Source: Hydrogenophaga flava NBRC 102514 (GTDB lineage: Bacteria > Pseudomonadota > Gammaproteobacteria > Burkholderiales > Burkholderiaceae_C). Taken from it: DNA of 64,000 nt. Positions within the stretch are counted from its first letter, which is position 1. Each line of letters begins with the position of its first letter. The translations under genes were made by a program, and so were the position numbers. The notes beneath the pieces are model-generated. The model saw only the letters and a list, made by a program, of their open reading frames with translations, did not search any database and had not been told where the DNA came from. The DNA lies in the NCBI RefSeq assembly GCF_001571145.1, contig NZ_BCTF01000004.1, forward strand, positions 124,001 to 188,000, given 5' to 3'. This document shows, in pieces, positions 7,129 through 15,905 of the stretch.

Positions 7129-8316
7129 ATGCTGATCGACTTCTTCTACACCCTGCGCGCGGCCAAGCTGCCGGCCTCGGTCAAGGAATACCTGACGCTG
7201 CTCGAAGCGCTCAAGGCGGACGTGGTCGGGCCGACCAACCCGGACGCCTGCACGATGGACGACTTCTACTTTCTGGCCCGCACCGCGCTGGTCAAGGACG
7301 AGAAGCACTTCGACAAGTTCGACCGCGCATTCGCCGCCTACTTCAAGGGCGTGGAGATGATCGCGGACTTCAGCAAGCCGATCCCGGCCGACTGGCTGCG
7401 CCAGGAGATGGAACGCATCCTCTCCGACGAGCAGATCGCCAACGCGCCCAGGATGGACTGGGACGAGCTGATGGAGACGCTGAAGAAGCGCCTCGAAGAG
7501 CAGAAGGAACGCCACGAGGGCGGCAACAAGTGGATCGGCACGGGCGGCACCTCGCCCTTCGGCCACGGCGGCAAGAACCCGCAGGGCATTCGCATCGGCG
7601 GCAAGGGCGGCAACAAGTCGGCGGTGAAGGTGTGGGACCAGCGCGCCTACCGCGACTACGACGACACGCAGGAGCTGGGCACGCGCAACATCAAGGTCGC
7701 CCTGCGCCGCCTGCGCAAGTTCGCACGCGAAGGCCACGAGCTCGAACTGGACCTGCCCGACACCATCCGCGCCACCGCCGCCAACGCCGGCTGGCTGGAC
7801 ATCAAGATGATCCCGGAGCGGCACAACAACGTGAAGGTGCTGCTGCTGATGGACGTGGGCGGCACCATGGACGAGCACATCCAGCGCGTCGAGGAGCTTT
7901 TCTCCGCCGTCAAGGCCGAGTTCAAGCACCTGGAGTTCTATTACTTCCACAACTGCGTCTACGACTTCATGTGGAAGAACAACAAGCGCCGCTATGCCGA
8001 GAAGTTCCCGACCTGGGACATCATCCGCAAGTACAACAAGGACTACAAACTGATCTTCGTGGGCGACGCGACCATGAGCCCCTACGAGATCCTGCAGCCC
8101 GGTGGCAGCGTGGAATACAACAACGAGGAAGCGGGTGCGGAGTGGTTACAACGGCTCACACACGCCTTCCCGAAATTTGCCTGGATCAACCCGGAACCTC
8201 AGGGCGTGTGGCAGTATCGACAGAGCATCAGCATCGTCCAGCAACTCGTGGGCCAGCGCATGTTCCCGCTGACCCTCAAGGGGCTGGAGGACACGATGAG
8301 AATGCTCTCGAAATAA
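7129..8316 (+). CDS. CoxE-like VWA domain protein
   Basis: The 395-residue protein carries a C-terminal von Willebrand A domain. The metal-ion-dependent adhesion motif is DVGGTMDEH at about residue 242, i.e. DxGxT rather than the usual DxSxS, as in CoxE-type partners of MoxR ATPases. The middle contains a Gly/Lys-rich linker (about residues 130-170). CoxD/CoxE-type pairs mature metal cofactors such as the molybdenum-copper site of CO dehydrogenase, but MoxR-VWA pairs are widespread and most targets are unknown. It follows the MoxR and lipoprotein genes and precedes tamA by 6 bp, although coupling to tamA is not implied by function. Confidence 0.88.
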   Translation: MLIDFFYTLRAAKLPASVKEYLTLLEALKADVVGPTNPDACTMDDFYFLARTALVKDEKHFDKFDRAFAAYFKGVEMIADFSKPIPADWLRQEMERILSDEQIANAPRMDWDELMETLKKRLEEQKERHEGGNKWIGTGGTSPFGHGGKNPQGIRIGGKGGNKSAVKVWDQRAYRDYDDTQELGTRNIKVALRRLRKFAREGHELELDLPDTIRATAANAGWLDIKMIPERHNNVKVLLLMDVGGTMDEHIQRVEELFSAVKAEFKHLEFYYFHNCVYDFMWKNNKRRYAEKFPTWDIIRKYNKDYKLIFVGDATMSPYEILQPGGSVEYNNEEAGAEWLQRLTHAFPKFAWINPEPQGVWQYRQSISIVQQLVGQRMFPLTLKGLEDTMRMLSK

Positions 8317-8322
8317 GCCTGC

Positions 8323-10251
8323 ATGACCCTCACCCCCCGGCGCCGTGTGGCTTCCACACGGCTTTTTTGTCTGTTGTCGCTGCTGCTCCTGGGCATGCCG
8401 CTGCAGGCGGCGGAGTCCGAACCGGGCAGCGCCCCCGAAGCCAGCGACACCCGCAGCGCGCCCGAACGTTTTGCGATCACGCTGCAGGCGCCGCCAGACC
8501 TGCAGGCGTTCCTGTCGCGCCACGTCGAGCTGCAGCGCTACCGCCACCTGCCGGACCTGGACAGCGGTGAACTCGACCGACTGCTGCTCGCGGCGCCCGA
8601 CAACCTGCGGCAGTTGCTGGGCACGCAAGGTTTCTTTTCGCCGGAGGTGGCCGTCACCCGCCGGCCGGGCGACCCTGCGCTGGGCGAGGTGCTGATCCGC
8701 GTCGAGCCCGGCCCGGCCACCCGGGTGGCGTCCTCGGCGGTCTATTTCAGCGGCGACATCGCCCGCCACGCCGAGGCCGAGGACCAGCGCGAGGCCGTGC
8801 GCCGGCGCAGCCAGCAGGCGGTGGGGCAGCCCTTCTCGCAGGCGGCCTGGGACCGCACCAAGTCCGACACCCTGCGCCTGCTCACCGCCGAGCGCTACCC
8901 GCGCGCGCGCATCGCCAACAGCCTGAGCGACATCGACGCCACCGGCCACGCCGCGCACTGGCACATCGAACTCGACTCGGGCGCGCCGGTGCGGATCGGC
9001 GAGGTGCGGGTGGACGGCGCCGAGCGCTACGACCCGCGCACGGTCGAGCGCCTGGTGCGGCTGGCCGGCCTGCGACCAGGCGCCGACTACAGCCTGTCGC
9101 GGCTGCAGGACGCGCAGCAGCACATCGCCGACACCGGCTACTACAGCTCGGTGTTCGCCTATGTGGACCTGGATGCTGCCGGCGAGGCCGACGCCCCCGC
9201 GCCGGTGGTCGTGCAGGTGCGCGAGGCGCCGCTGAAGAAGGTGGTGCTCGGCATCGGCGGCAGCACCAACAACGGCCCTCGCCTCTCGGCGGAACACCAG
9301 CACCTGCGCATGCCGTTCCTGGGATGGCAGGCGCGCAGCAAGCTGCAGCTGGAGCGCCACGACCAGTTGCTGTCCACCGACTGGAGCGCGCCGGTGGAGG
9401 ACGACGGCTGGCACTGGCTGACGGGCGGGCGCCTGGCGCGGCAGATCGACGGCGACACCACCGTCTCCAGCCTGCGGCTGAGCCTGGGCAAGGCGCAGAA
9501 CAGCCCGCGCATGGACCGGCGCTACTTCGTGCAATACGACCGCGCGCGCACCGTGAACACCGCGCTCGCGAGCCTTTCGTCCGACGGCAACGAGGCCGCC
9601 GTCTCGGTCAACTACGGCTGGACCTGGCGCCGCTTCGATCAGTTGCCCTTTCCCCAGAGCGGATACGGCCTGGGCCTGACGCTGGGCGCCGGCACCACAC
9701 TGGGCAGCGAGCGCAAGCCGTTCCTGAGCACGCAGGCGCGCTGGCTGGGCTACTGGTCGCTGGACCGTGGGCTCGGCGCCTGGACCGACACAGCTGAAAC
9801 GCGCGAACCCACCACCTCCCCGCCGCCCAGCCGCCTCGGCCGGCTGGCCCTGCGACTGCAGGGTGGCGCACTGCTGGCCGACACTGCGGCCCGCATCCCC
9901 GACACGCAGTTGTTCCTCACCGGCGGCGACAACACGGTGCGCGGCTACGGTCTGCGCGACATCGGCGTGCCCCAGGCCGACGGCAGCGTCGCACCGGGGC
10001 GCTACATGGCGGTGGCCAGCGTCGAATGGCAGCGCCCGATCTGGCGAGGCGGCGTGCGCACCGAGTGGGAAAGCGTGCTGTTTGCCGACGCTGGCATCGT
10101 GACCAACCAGGCCTCGAACACCAGTCCCAAGGTGGGCGTGGGCGCCGGCCTGCGCTACAACAGCCCGGTGGGGCCGCTGCAGCTGGACCTGGCCTATGGC
10201 CTGGGGCCCAAGCGCCTGCGCGTCCACCTCAACGTGGGGTTCAGTTTCTGA
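8323..10251 (+). CDS. tamA: Outer-membrane autotransporter assembly factor TamA (Omp85 family)
   Basis: The 642-residue precursor has a signal peptide (LFCLLSLLLLGMPLQAA), an N-terminal POTRA region (about 45-320, including GAERYDPRTVERLVRL) and a C-terminal Omp85 barrel. The barrel has the Omp85-type segment GGDNTVRGYGLRDIG and ends in LRVHLNVGFSF, a typical C-terminal outer-membrane insertion signal. TamA forms a periplasm-spanning complex with TamB that supports insertion of outer-membrane proteins and phospholipid movement. tamB follows with a one-base TGATG overlap. The protein is somewhat longer than E. coli TamA. Confidence 0.93.
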   Translation: MTLTPRRRVASTRLFCLLSLLLLGMPLQAAESEPGSAPEASDTRSAPERFAITLQAPPDLQAFLSRHVELQRYRHLPDLDSGELDRLLLAAPDNLRQLLGTQGFFSPEVAVTRRPGDPALGEVLIRVEPGPATRVASSAVYFSGDIARHAEAEDQREAVRRRSQQAVGQPFSQAAWDRTKSDTLRLLTAERYPRARIANSLSDIDATGHAAHWHIELDSGAPVRIGEVRVDGAERYDPRTVERLVRLAGLRPGADYSLSRLQDAQQHIADTGYYSSVFAYVDLDAAGEADAPAPVVVQVREAPLKKVVLGIGGSTNNGPRLSAEHQHLRMPFLGWQARSKLQLERHDQLLSTDWSAPVEDDGWHWLTGGRLARQIDGDTTVSSLRLSLGKAQNSPRMDRRYFVQYDRARTVNTALASLSSDGNEAAVSVNYGWTWRRFDQLPFPQSGYGLGLTLGAGTTLGSERKPFLSTQARWLGYWSLDRGLGAWTDTAETREPTTSPPPSRLGRLALRLQGGALLADTAARIPDTQLFLTGGDNTVRGYGLRDIGVPQADGSVAPGRYMAVASVEWQRPIWRGGVRTEWESVLFADAGIVTNQASNTSPKVGVGAGLRYNSPVGPLQLDLAYGLGPKRLRVHLNVGFSF

Positions 10252-13200
10252 TGCGCACACTTCGGACCGGGCTGTGGCTGGCGGGCAGCGCGCTGGGTCT
10301 GCTGCTCGCTGCGGTGGTCGCGCTCTGGCTATGGGCCGGCACGCCCGGCTCGCTCGCCCAGGCCCTGACCTGGGCACAACGCTGGACCCAGGAAGCGGAC
10401 GCTTCGCCGGGCCGCCTGCAGACCGAGAGCGTCGAAGGCAGCCTGCGCGGCGGCGGGCGTATCGGCAGCCTGCGCTGGTCGCAGGACGGCCTCTCGGTGC
10501 AGGCCGAGGGCGTGGCGCTGCAGTGGGGCGACGCCCTCTGGACCGACGCGCTGCGGGGCCGGGGTCTGCACATCCCTTCGCTGGCCATCCGCAGCCTGCG
10601 GGTGGACGACCAGCGCCCTCCCACGCCGAGCGAGCCACTGGCGGACCTGAGCCTGCCCCTGCTGCTGAGCCTGGGCTTCTCGCTGGAGCGTTTCGAACTC
10701 ACCGGCCGGCAGACGCTGAGCGCCACGGACATCGCAGGGCACTACCGCTACGCCGCGCTGTCCACGCCAGTGGGCGAACCCGCCCTGCCCGACACGCCGG
10801 GCGTGAACGCGGTGCACCGCCTGCGCCTCGATTCGCTGCAGTGGGCCGACGGGCGCTACCGCGGGCAGCTCAACCTGGGCGCGCAGGCCCCGCTGCCCCT
10901 GGCGCTGGCCTTGCAGGGCGAGGTGCAGGGCCCTGTGCCCGACAGGCCCGCGCTGCAGCTGCAGGCCCAGGCGCGCGCCAGCGGCACGCTGGCCGGTGCC
11001 GGCGCCGCGCTCGACATCAGCGCCCAGGCCCAACCCGCCGACGGCGCCACCGGCCCGGACGCCACCTCTCTGTCGCTCACCGCCCGTGTCCTGCCCTGGG
11101 CCGACCAGCCCCTGCACAGCGCCGACGTGAACGCGCGCGCACTCAACCTCGCCATGCTCTGGCCGACCGCGCCGGTGACCGCGCTGAGCGGGCAGCTGCA
11201 GGCGCAGCCCGAAGGCGACGGCTGGCGCGCCCGGGTGCAGCTGAGCAACGCCCGCGAGCAGCCCGCCGACCAGCAGGGTCTGCCGCTGCAGCAGTTGCAG
11301 GCCGAGGTGCTGCAGAGTGGCGGGCGCTGGGCCGTCCGCGGACTGCAGGCGCGGCTGGGTGGTGGCACGTTGCAAGGGCAGGCCTCGTTTGCACTGGGCA
11401 CCGGCGGCCCGGGCGCACCGGCCATCACCGACTGGCAGGGCGAACTCCAGGTCCAAGGCGTGCAGTCCACGCGGCTCTGGAGCACGCTGCCGCCCGGCGT
11501 GCTGGACGGCAGCGCCAGCGCGCGCGCCGCGCCTTCACCCGCCCCTGCCGGCGCCATCGACCTGCAGGCGCAGCTGGGCGCGGTGGGCGCGAGGCTGCAG
11601 GGCCAGGGCCGGCTGGAGCCGGCGCAGCGCAGCCTGCAGGGCCGCTGGGGTCTGGAGCTGCCCGGGGCGCGGCTGGACTGGGACGGCCAGGCCGCCCACG
11701 CCAGCGGACAGGGCGAGCTGCGCGTGCGGCTCGACAACACGCCCCGCCTGCTCGACTGGGTGCGTGGCCTGCGCAGCCTGCCGGTGTGGAGCGCATCGGC
11801 ACGCGACGCCCTCGCCTCGCTCGACCGGCTGCGCGCCGACAACGGCGGCAGCGCCCGCGTGCAGTGGTCGGGCGGGCTGGCCGCGCTGGGCTGGCCGGCG
11901 CCGGCAGCGGCACCCGGTTCCCCAACAGCACCTGCGAACCCGGTGGCACCGCCCCGGCTGCAGGCCACGCTGAACCTGCCCGGCCTCGGCTGGCAGGGCG
12001 GTGACGGCGCCGCGCCGCTGCGCATCGACGACGTGGCGCTGAGCGCCACCGGCCCGCTGGACGCCCTCGCGCTCACCGCGGCCGGCAGCGCCACCACCGC
12101 CGGCTGGCGTCTGGGCCTGGACGCGGGAGGGCAGCTGGGCGTGGCCACCACGGGCGGCCGGCTCGACCTGTCCCGCCTGCAGCTGCGGCTGAGCCCCGAA
12201 ACGGCATCGGCCCGAGCACCTGGCTGGCGGCTGGACAGCACCACACCACTGCGGCTGGGGTGGACCATCGACCCGGCCACTGGCCTGGCACTGGACGCGG
12301 GCACCGGCGCGCTGTCGCTCAGCCCCCTGCCCGGCACCGCGGCCGCACCCCAGACCCCGCTCACCCTGGACTGGCAGCGGCTGGTCTGGCAGACCCATAC
12401 GCTGGAGACCCGGGGCCGGCTGCAGGGCCTGTCGCCGCCCTGGCTGGAGTCGTTTGCGGCCCTGGGGCAGGCGCCGTCCCCGCTGGCCTCGAACGGCCTG
12501 GCCGGCGACCTGGTGCTGGACGGCGGCTGGGACCTGCGCCTGCCCACGAACCCGTCCGCGCCGTTCACCCTGGCGGCCAGCCTGCAGCGGCGCAGCGGCG
12601 ACCTGCGCTGGAACGGCGGCAACGGCGGCCCGGAGGCGCCCCTGTCGGCCGGCGTGCGGGACGCGCGCCTGAGCCTGAACGTGCAGGACCGGCGGCTGCA
12701 GGCGCTGCTGCGCTGGGACACCGAACGCCTGGGCCAGGCCAGCGCCGACCTCGCCAGCACGCTAGGCAGTGGCACCGGCGACAGCAGCGACCCACTCGAA
12801 CGCTGGTGGCCCGCCAGCGCGCCGCTCAGCGGTTCGGCGCAGGTGCGGCTGCCGCAGGTCGGTGTGTGGTCGCTGCTGGCGCCGCCCGGCTGGCGCATGC
12901 AGGGCACGCTCAGCGCCGACGCCCGCCTGGGCGGCACCCGCGGATCGCCCGCATGGAGCGGCAGCCTGCAGGCCGACGAGCTGGCCCTGCGCTCCGTCGT
13001 CGACGGCATCGCCTTCACCAACGGCCAGCTGCGCGCCACCCTCGCGGGCGAGCGCATCCGGGTCGACCGCTTCAGCCTGCAGGGCCCGGGCGGCGCAGCC
13101 AGCGGCGGCACACTGGAAGCCAGCGGCCAGGCCGAGTGGCGCAGCGTGCCCGGCAGCCTGCTGCGCCAGCCCTACATCGAGCTGAAGGCCCAGGCGCAGC

Positions 13201-14144
13201 GCCTGCGCATCTCCAGCCGACCCGACCGCCGCCTCACGCTGTCGGGCGAGGCCAATGCCACGCTCGACGGCCGCCTGCTGCAGCTGCGTGGCCAGCTCAA
13301 GGCCGACTCGGCCCTGTTCATCCTGCCCGACGAGAGCACGCCCAGCCTGGGCGACGACGTGGTGGTGCGCAGCACGCGCGACCTGCCTGCGCCCGCTGCC
13401 AATGGTCAGCGCGTGCAGCCGGACGTCTCGGTCACGCTGGACCTGGGGCCACAGTTCGAGGTGCGCGGCCAGGGCCTGGAGGCGCGGCTGGAAGGGCAGC
13501 TGAACGTGCGCGCCACGCCCGCCCTGCCCACGCCGCGCGTGCTGGGCGAAGTGCGCACGGTCAACGGAACCTACCGCGCCTACGACCAGAAGCTGCGCAT
13601 CACCTCCGGCGTGTTGCGCTTCACAGGCCCCTACGACGACCCGGCGCTGGACATCCGCGCCGAGCGGGTGCTGCCCGAAAACACCAACCAGCGCGTGGGC
13701 GTGCAGCTCAGCGGCAATGCCCAGGCCCCACGCGTGGCCCTGTTCGCCGACCCCGATCTGCCCGACGGCGACAAGCTGGCCTGGCTCGTGCTCGGTCGCC
13801 CGGCCTCGGCCGCGGGGGCGCAGGCCTTCGTGCTGCAGCAGGCGGCGCGGCGCCTGCTCTCGCGCGGTGGCGAGCCGCTGGACGGCGCGCTGGCGCGCAC
13901 GCTGGGCATCGACGAGATCGGCTTCTCCGGTTCGGGCACCAGCGCCGACGGCACCACCACGGCCGCGGCCCTCACGCTGGGCAAGCGCCTCTCCAGCGAC
14001 CTCTACCTGAGCTACGAACAGAGCCTGGCCGGCGCCATGAGCACGGTCTCGATCCTGTACGACCTCTCGCGCCGCCTGACCCTGCGCGCGCGCGCCGGCA
14101 CCGAGAACGCGATCGACCTGATCTTCACCCAGCGCTACGACTGA
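10251..14144 (+). CDS. tamB: Translocation and assembly module protein TamB
   Basis: The 1297-residue protein is close to the size of E. coli TamB. It has one N-terminal membrane anchor (LWLAGSALGLLLAAVVALWL) and a very long periplasmic region of repetitive beta-structure with the DUF490/TamB domain at the C-terminus, where the conserved stretches FLxxAxxRxLxRGG-like and the LSSDLYLSYEQSLAG segment are seen. TamB is an AsmA-like bridge that guides lipids or unfolded membrane proteins to TamA. The start ATG overlaps the tamA stop (TGATG). Base composition is especially GC-rich, which produces many long shadow frames on both strands. Confidence 0.93.
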   Translation: MRTLRTGLWLAGSALGLLLAAVVALWLWAGTPGSLAQALTWAQRWTQEADASPGRLQTESVEGSLRGGGRIGSLRWSQDGLSVQAEGVALQWGDALWTDALRGRGLHIPSLAIRSLRVDDQRPPTPSEPLADLSLPLLLSLGFSLERFELTGRQTLSATDIAGHYRYAALSTPVGEPALPDTPGVNAVHRLRLDSLQWADGRYRGQLNLGAQAPLPLALALQGEVQGPVPDRPALQLQAQARASGTLAGAGAALDISAQAQPADGATGPDATSLSLTARVLPWADQPLHSADVNARALNLAMLWPTAPVTALSGQLQAQPEGDGWRARVQLSNAREQPADQQGLPLQQLQAEVLQSGGRWAVRGLQARLGGGTLQGQASFALGTGGPGAPAITDWQGELQVQGVQSTRLWSTLPPGVLDGSASARAAPSPAPAGAIDLQAQLGAVGARLQGQGRLEPAQRSLQGRWGLELPGARLDWDGQAAHASGQGELRVRLDNTPRLLDWVRGLRSLPVWSASARDALASLDRLRADNGGSARVQWSGGLAALGWPAPAAAPGSPTAPANPVAPPRLQATLNLPGLGWQGGDGAAPLRIDDVALSATGPLDALALTAAGSATTAGWRLGLDAGGQLGVATTGGRLDLSRLQLRLSPETASARAPGWRLDSTTPLRLGWTIDPATGLALDAGTGALSLSPLPGTAAAPQTPLTLDWQRLVWQTHTLETRGRLQGLSPPWLESFAALGQAPSPLASNGLAGDLVLDGGWDLRLPTNPSAPFTLAASLQRRSGDLRWNGGNGGPEAPLSAGVRDARLSLNVQDRRLQALLRWDTERLGQASADLASTLGSGTGDSSDPLERWWPASAPLSGSAQVRLPQVGVWSLLAPPGWRMQGTLSADARLGGTRGSPAWSGSLQADELALRSVVDGIAFTNGQLRATLAGERIRVDRFSLQGPGGAASGGTLEASGQAEWRSVPGSLLRQPYIELKAQAQRLRISSRPDRRLTLSGEANATLDGRLLQLRGQLKADSALFILPDESTPSLGDDVVVRSTRDLPAPAANGQRVQPDVSVTLDLGPQFEVRGQGLEARLEGQLNVRATPALPTPRVLGEVRTVNGTYRAYDQKLRITSGVLRFTGPYDDPALDIRAERVLPENTNQRVGVQLSGNAQAPRVALFADPDLPDGDKLAWLVLGRPASAAGAQAFVLQQAARRLLSRGGEPLDGALARTLGIDEIGFSGSGTSADGTTTAAALTLGKRLSSDLYLSYEQSLAGAMSTVSILYDLSRRLTLRARAGTENAIDLIFTQRYD

Positions 14145-14184
14145 AAGCGCCCGGGCACCGCACATACAATGCGGGCTCTCTCAA

Positions 14185-14259
14185 GCCGCCATAGTTCAAT
14201 GGATAGAACGAGCGCCTCCTAAGCGCTAGATACAGGTTCGATTCCTGTTGGTGGTACCA
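14185..14259 (+). tRNA. tRNA-Arg (anticodon CCT)
   Basis: A complete 75-nt cloverleaf can be folded: acceptor GCCGCCA with TGGTGGT, D-stem GTTC/GAAC, anticodon stem AGCGC/GCGCT around loop CTCCTAA (anticodon CCT at 14218-14220), T-stem ACAGG/CCTGT with loop TTCGATT, discriminator A and an encoded CCA (14257-14259). It reads AGG codons, which are rare in this GC-rich genome. Its 3' end lies one base from the stop codon of the convergent iron-permease gene. Confidence 0.95.
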
Positions 14260-14260
14260 G

Positions 14261-15871
14261 TCACCGCTGGCGCAGCGTGCGCGAGAGCATGATCACCGGC
14301 ACCAGGCCCACCAGCACCAGCGTGAGGGCCGGCAAGGCTGCCTCCCCCAGGCGCTCGTCGCGCGCCAGCTGGTACGCCACCACCGCCAGGGTGTCGCTGT
14401 TGAACGGCCGCAGCACCAGGGTGGCCGGCAGCTCCTTCATCACGTCCACAAACACCAGCAGCGCCGCCGCCGCGGTCGTGCGCCGCAACAGCGGCCAGTG
14501 CACGCGGGCGGCCAGCGCAGCGCCGGTGGTGCCGAGCATGCGGGCCGAGTCGTCCAGGCTCGCCGGGATACGCGCGTAGCCACTCTGCGCCGACTGCAGG
14601 GCCACCGCCGTGAAGCGCACCAGGTAAGCCCAGACGATGCCCAGCACGGTCGCGGTCACCCAGTAGCCGATGCTGCCCTCGGGAAAGGCCTTCTGCGCCC
14701 AGCCCACCGGCAGCAGCAGGCCGACCACGATCACCGCGCCCGGCACCGCGTAGCCCAGCCCCGCCAGTTGCACCACGCCCCGCGTCAGGGCGCCGGGCCG
14801 CGTGCGCACGGCGAACGCCAGCACCAGGGCCAGCACCGTGGCCGCCGCCGCGCTGATGGCGGCCAGGCGCACGCTGTTGCCGGCCCACTGCACGAACGAG
14901 GTCCAGGGCAGCTCTTCCCAGCCGCCGATCAGCGGGCGCAGCATGAACAGCACCGGCAGCACGAAACCAAACAGGATGGGCAGCGCGCAGGCCAGCCAGG
15001 CCAGCAGCGAGCGCCCGCCGGACAGGCGCACCGGCTGTGCATCGGCGCTGCCGGCGCGCTGGCCGCGCAGCGAAGCAAAGCGCATGCGCTGCTGCGCGCG
15101 CCGCTCCAGCCACAGCAGCAGCGCCACCAGTGCCAGCAGCATGGTGGCCAGCTGCGCCGCCGCCAGCGGCATGTCCATGGACAGCCACGCCTTGTAGATG
15201 CCGGCGGTGAAGGTCTGGATGCCGAAGTAGCTGGCCACGCCGAAGTCGGCCAGCGTCTCCATCAGCGCCAGCGCCACCCCCGCCGCCACGGCCGGGCGCG
15301 CCAGCGGCAGCGCCACCTCGCGGATGCGGCGCGACAGCGGCGCGCCCAGCAGGCGGGCCGCCTCCATCAGCTGCGCCGCGCGCTCGGTCAGCGCCGTGCG
15401 CGCCAGCAGGTAGACATAAGGGTAGAGCGAGAAGGTGAAGACCCAGACTGCGCCGGGCGTGTTGCGGATTTCGGGGAACACCCGCCCGCGCAGGCCAAAA
15501 CTCTCGCGCATCCAGACCTGGAGCGGGCCGCTGAACTGCAGGAAGTCGGTGTAGGCGTAGGCCACCACATAGGCCGGCATGGCCAGCGGCAGCAGCAGCG
15601 CCCACTCGAACACGCGCCGCCCGGGGAAGTCGAACAGGGTGACGGCGCTGGCGGTGGCCATGCCCACCACGGCCACGCCGAGCGCCACGCTCAGGCACAG
15701 CACCACCGACGTCAAGGTGTAGTCCGGCAGCACGGTGCGCGACATTTCCGCGAGCACCTCGCGCGCCGCTGCGTCGAACTGGGACCAGGACGCCAGCAGC
15801 GCCAGCACCGGCAGGGTCAGCGCCAGGGCCAGCAGCAGCAGACCAACGGTGGAGGAAATGCGGGACAACAC
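14261..15871 (-). CDS. Ferric iron ABC transporter permease, FbpB type
   Basis: The 536-residue protein has about twelve transmembrane segments arranged as two fused permease halves, as in FbpB/SfuB-type ferric-iron permeases; EAA-like loops are seen in EAARLLGAPLSRRIREVALPLARPA and in a second copy near residue 440 (ARMLGTTGAALAARVHWPLL). It would move Fe3+ released from a periplasmic binding protein, with the divergent ATPase at 15906. No fbpA-like binding-protein gene is adjacent. The start is the GTG at 15871, close to a palindromic promoter region, with no visible Shine-Dalgarno, so the message may be leaderless. Confidence 0.88.
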   Translation of the reverse strand: MLSRISSTVGLLLLALALTLPVLALLASWSQFDAAAREVLAEMSRTVLPDYTLTSVVLCLSVALGVAVVGMATASAVTLFDFPGRRVFEWALLLPLAMPAYVVAYAYTDFLQFSGPLQVWMRESFGLRGRVFPEIRNTPGAVWVFTFSLYPYVYLLARTALTERAAQLMEAARLLGAPLSRRIREVALPLARPAVAAGVALALMETLADFGVASYFGIQTFTAGIYKAWLSMDMPLAAAQLATMLLALVALLLWLERRAQQRMRFASLRGQRAGSADAQPVRLSGGRSLLAWLACALPILFGFVLPVLFMLRPLIGGWEELPWTSFVQWAGNSVRLAAISAAAATVLALVLAFAVRTRPGALTRGVVQLAGLGYAVPGAVIVVGLLLPVGWAQKAFPEGSIGYWVTATVLGIVWAYLVRFTAVALQSAQSGYARIPASLDDSARMLGTTGAALAARVHWPLLRRTTAAAALLVFVDVMKELPATLVLRPFNSDTLAVVAYQLARDERLGEAALPALTLVLVGLVPVIMLSRTLRQR

Positions 15872-15905
15872 AAATGAGAATTGTAGTTATCTACAATGAG
15901 CCACC
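15872..15905. promoter_or_regulatory. Divergent iron-transport promoter with palindromic operator
   Basis: Only 34 bp separate the two divergent start codons. They contain a perfect palindrome ATTGTAG-ttat-CTACAAT (15880-15897). Each arm reads TACAAT outward, a near-consensus -10 hexamer placed about 8 bp from its start codon, which would put both transcription starts at or next to the initiation codons. The left part (AATGAGAATTGTAGTTATC) also resembles a degenerate Fur box. Iron-responsive control by Fur is therefore likely but inferred. Confidence 0.55.

Noticed and set aside
10026..14194. Very long open frames on the other frames and strand across tamA-tamB (for example 644, 751 and 602 codons)
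   Set aside because: They have Arg/Ala/Gly-rich low-complexity translations produced by high GC at third positions; tamB has a membrane anchor, family motifs and an overlap with tamA.
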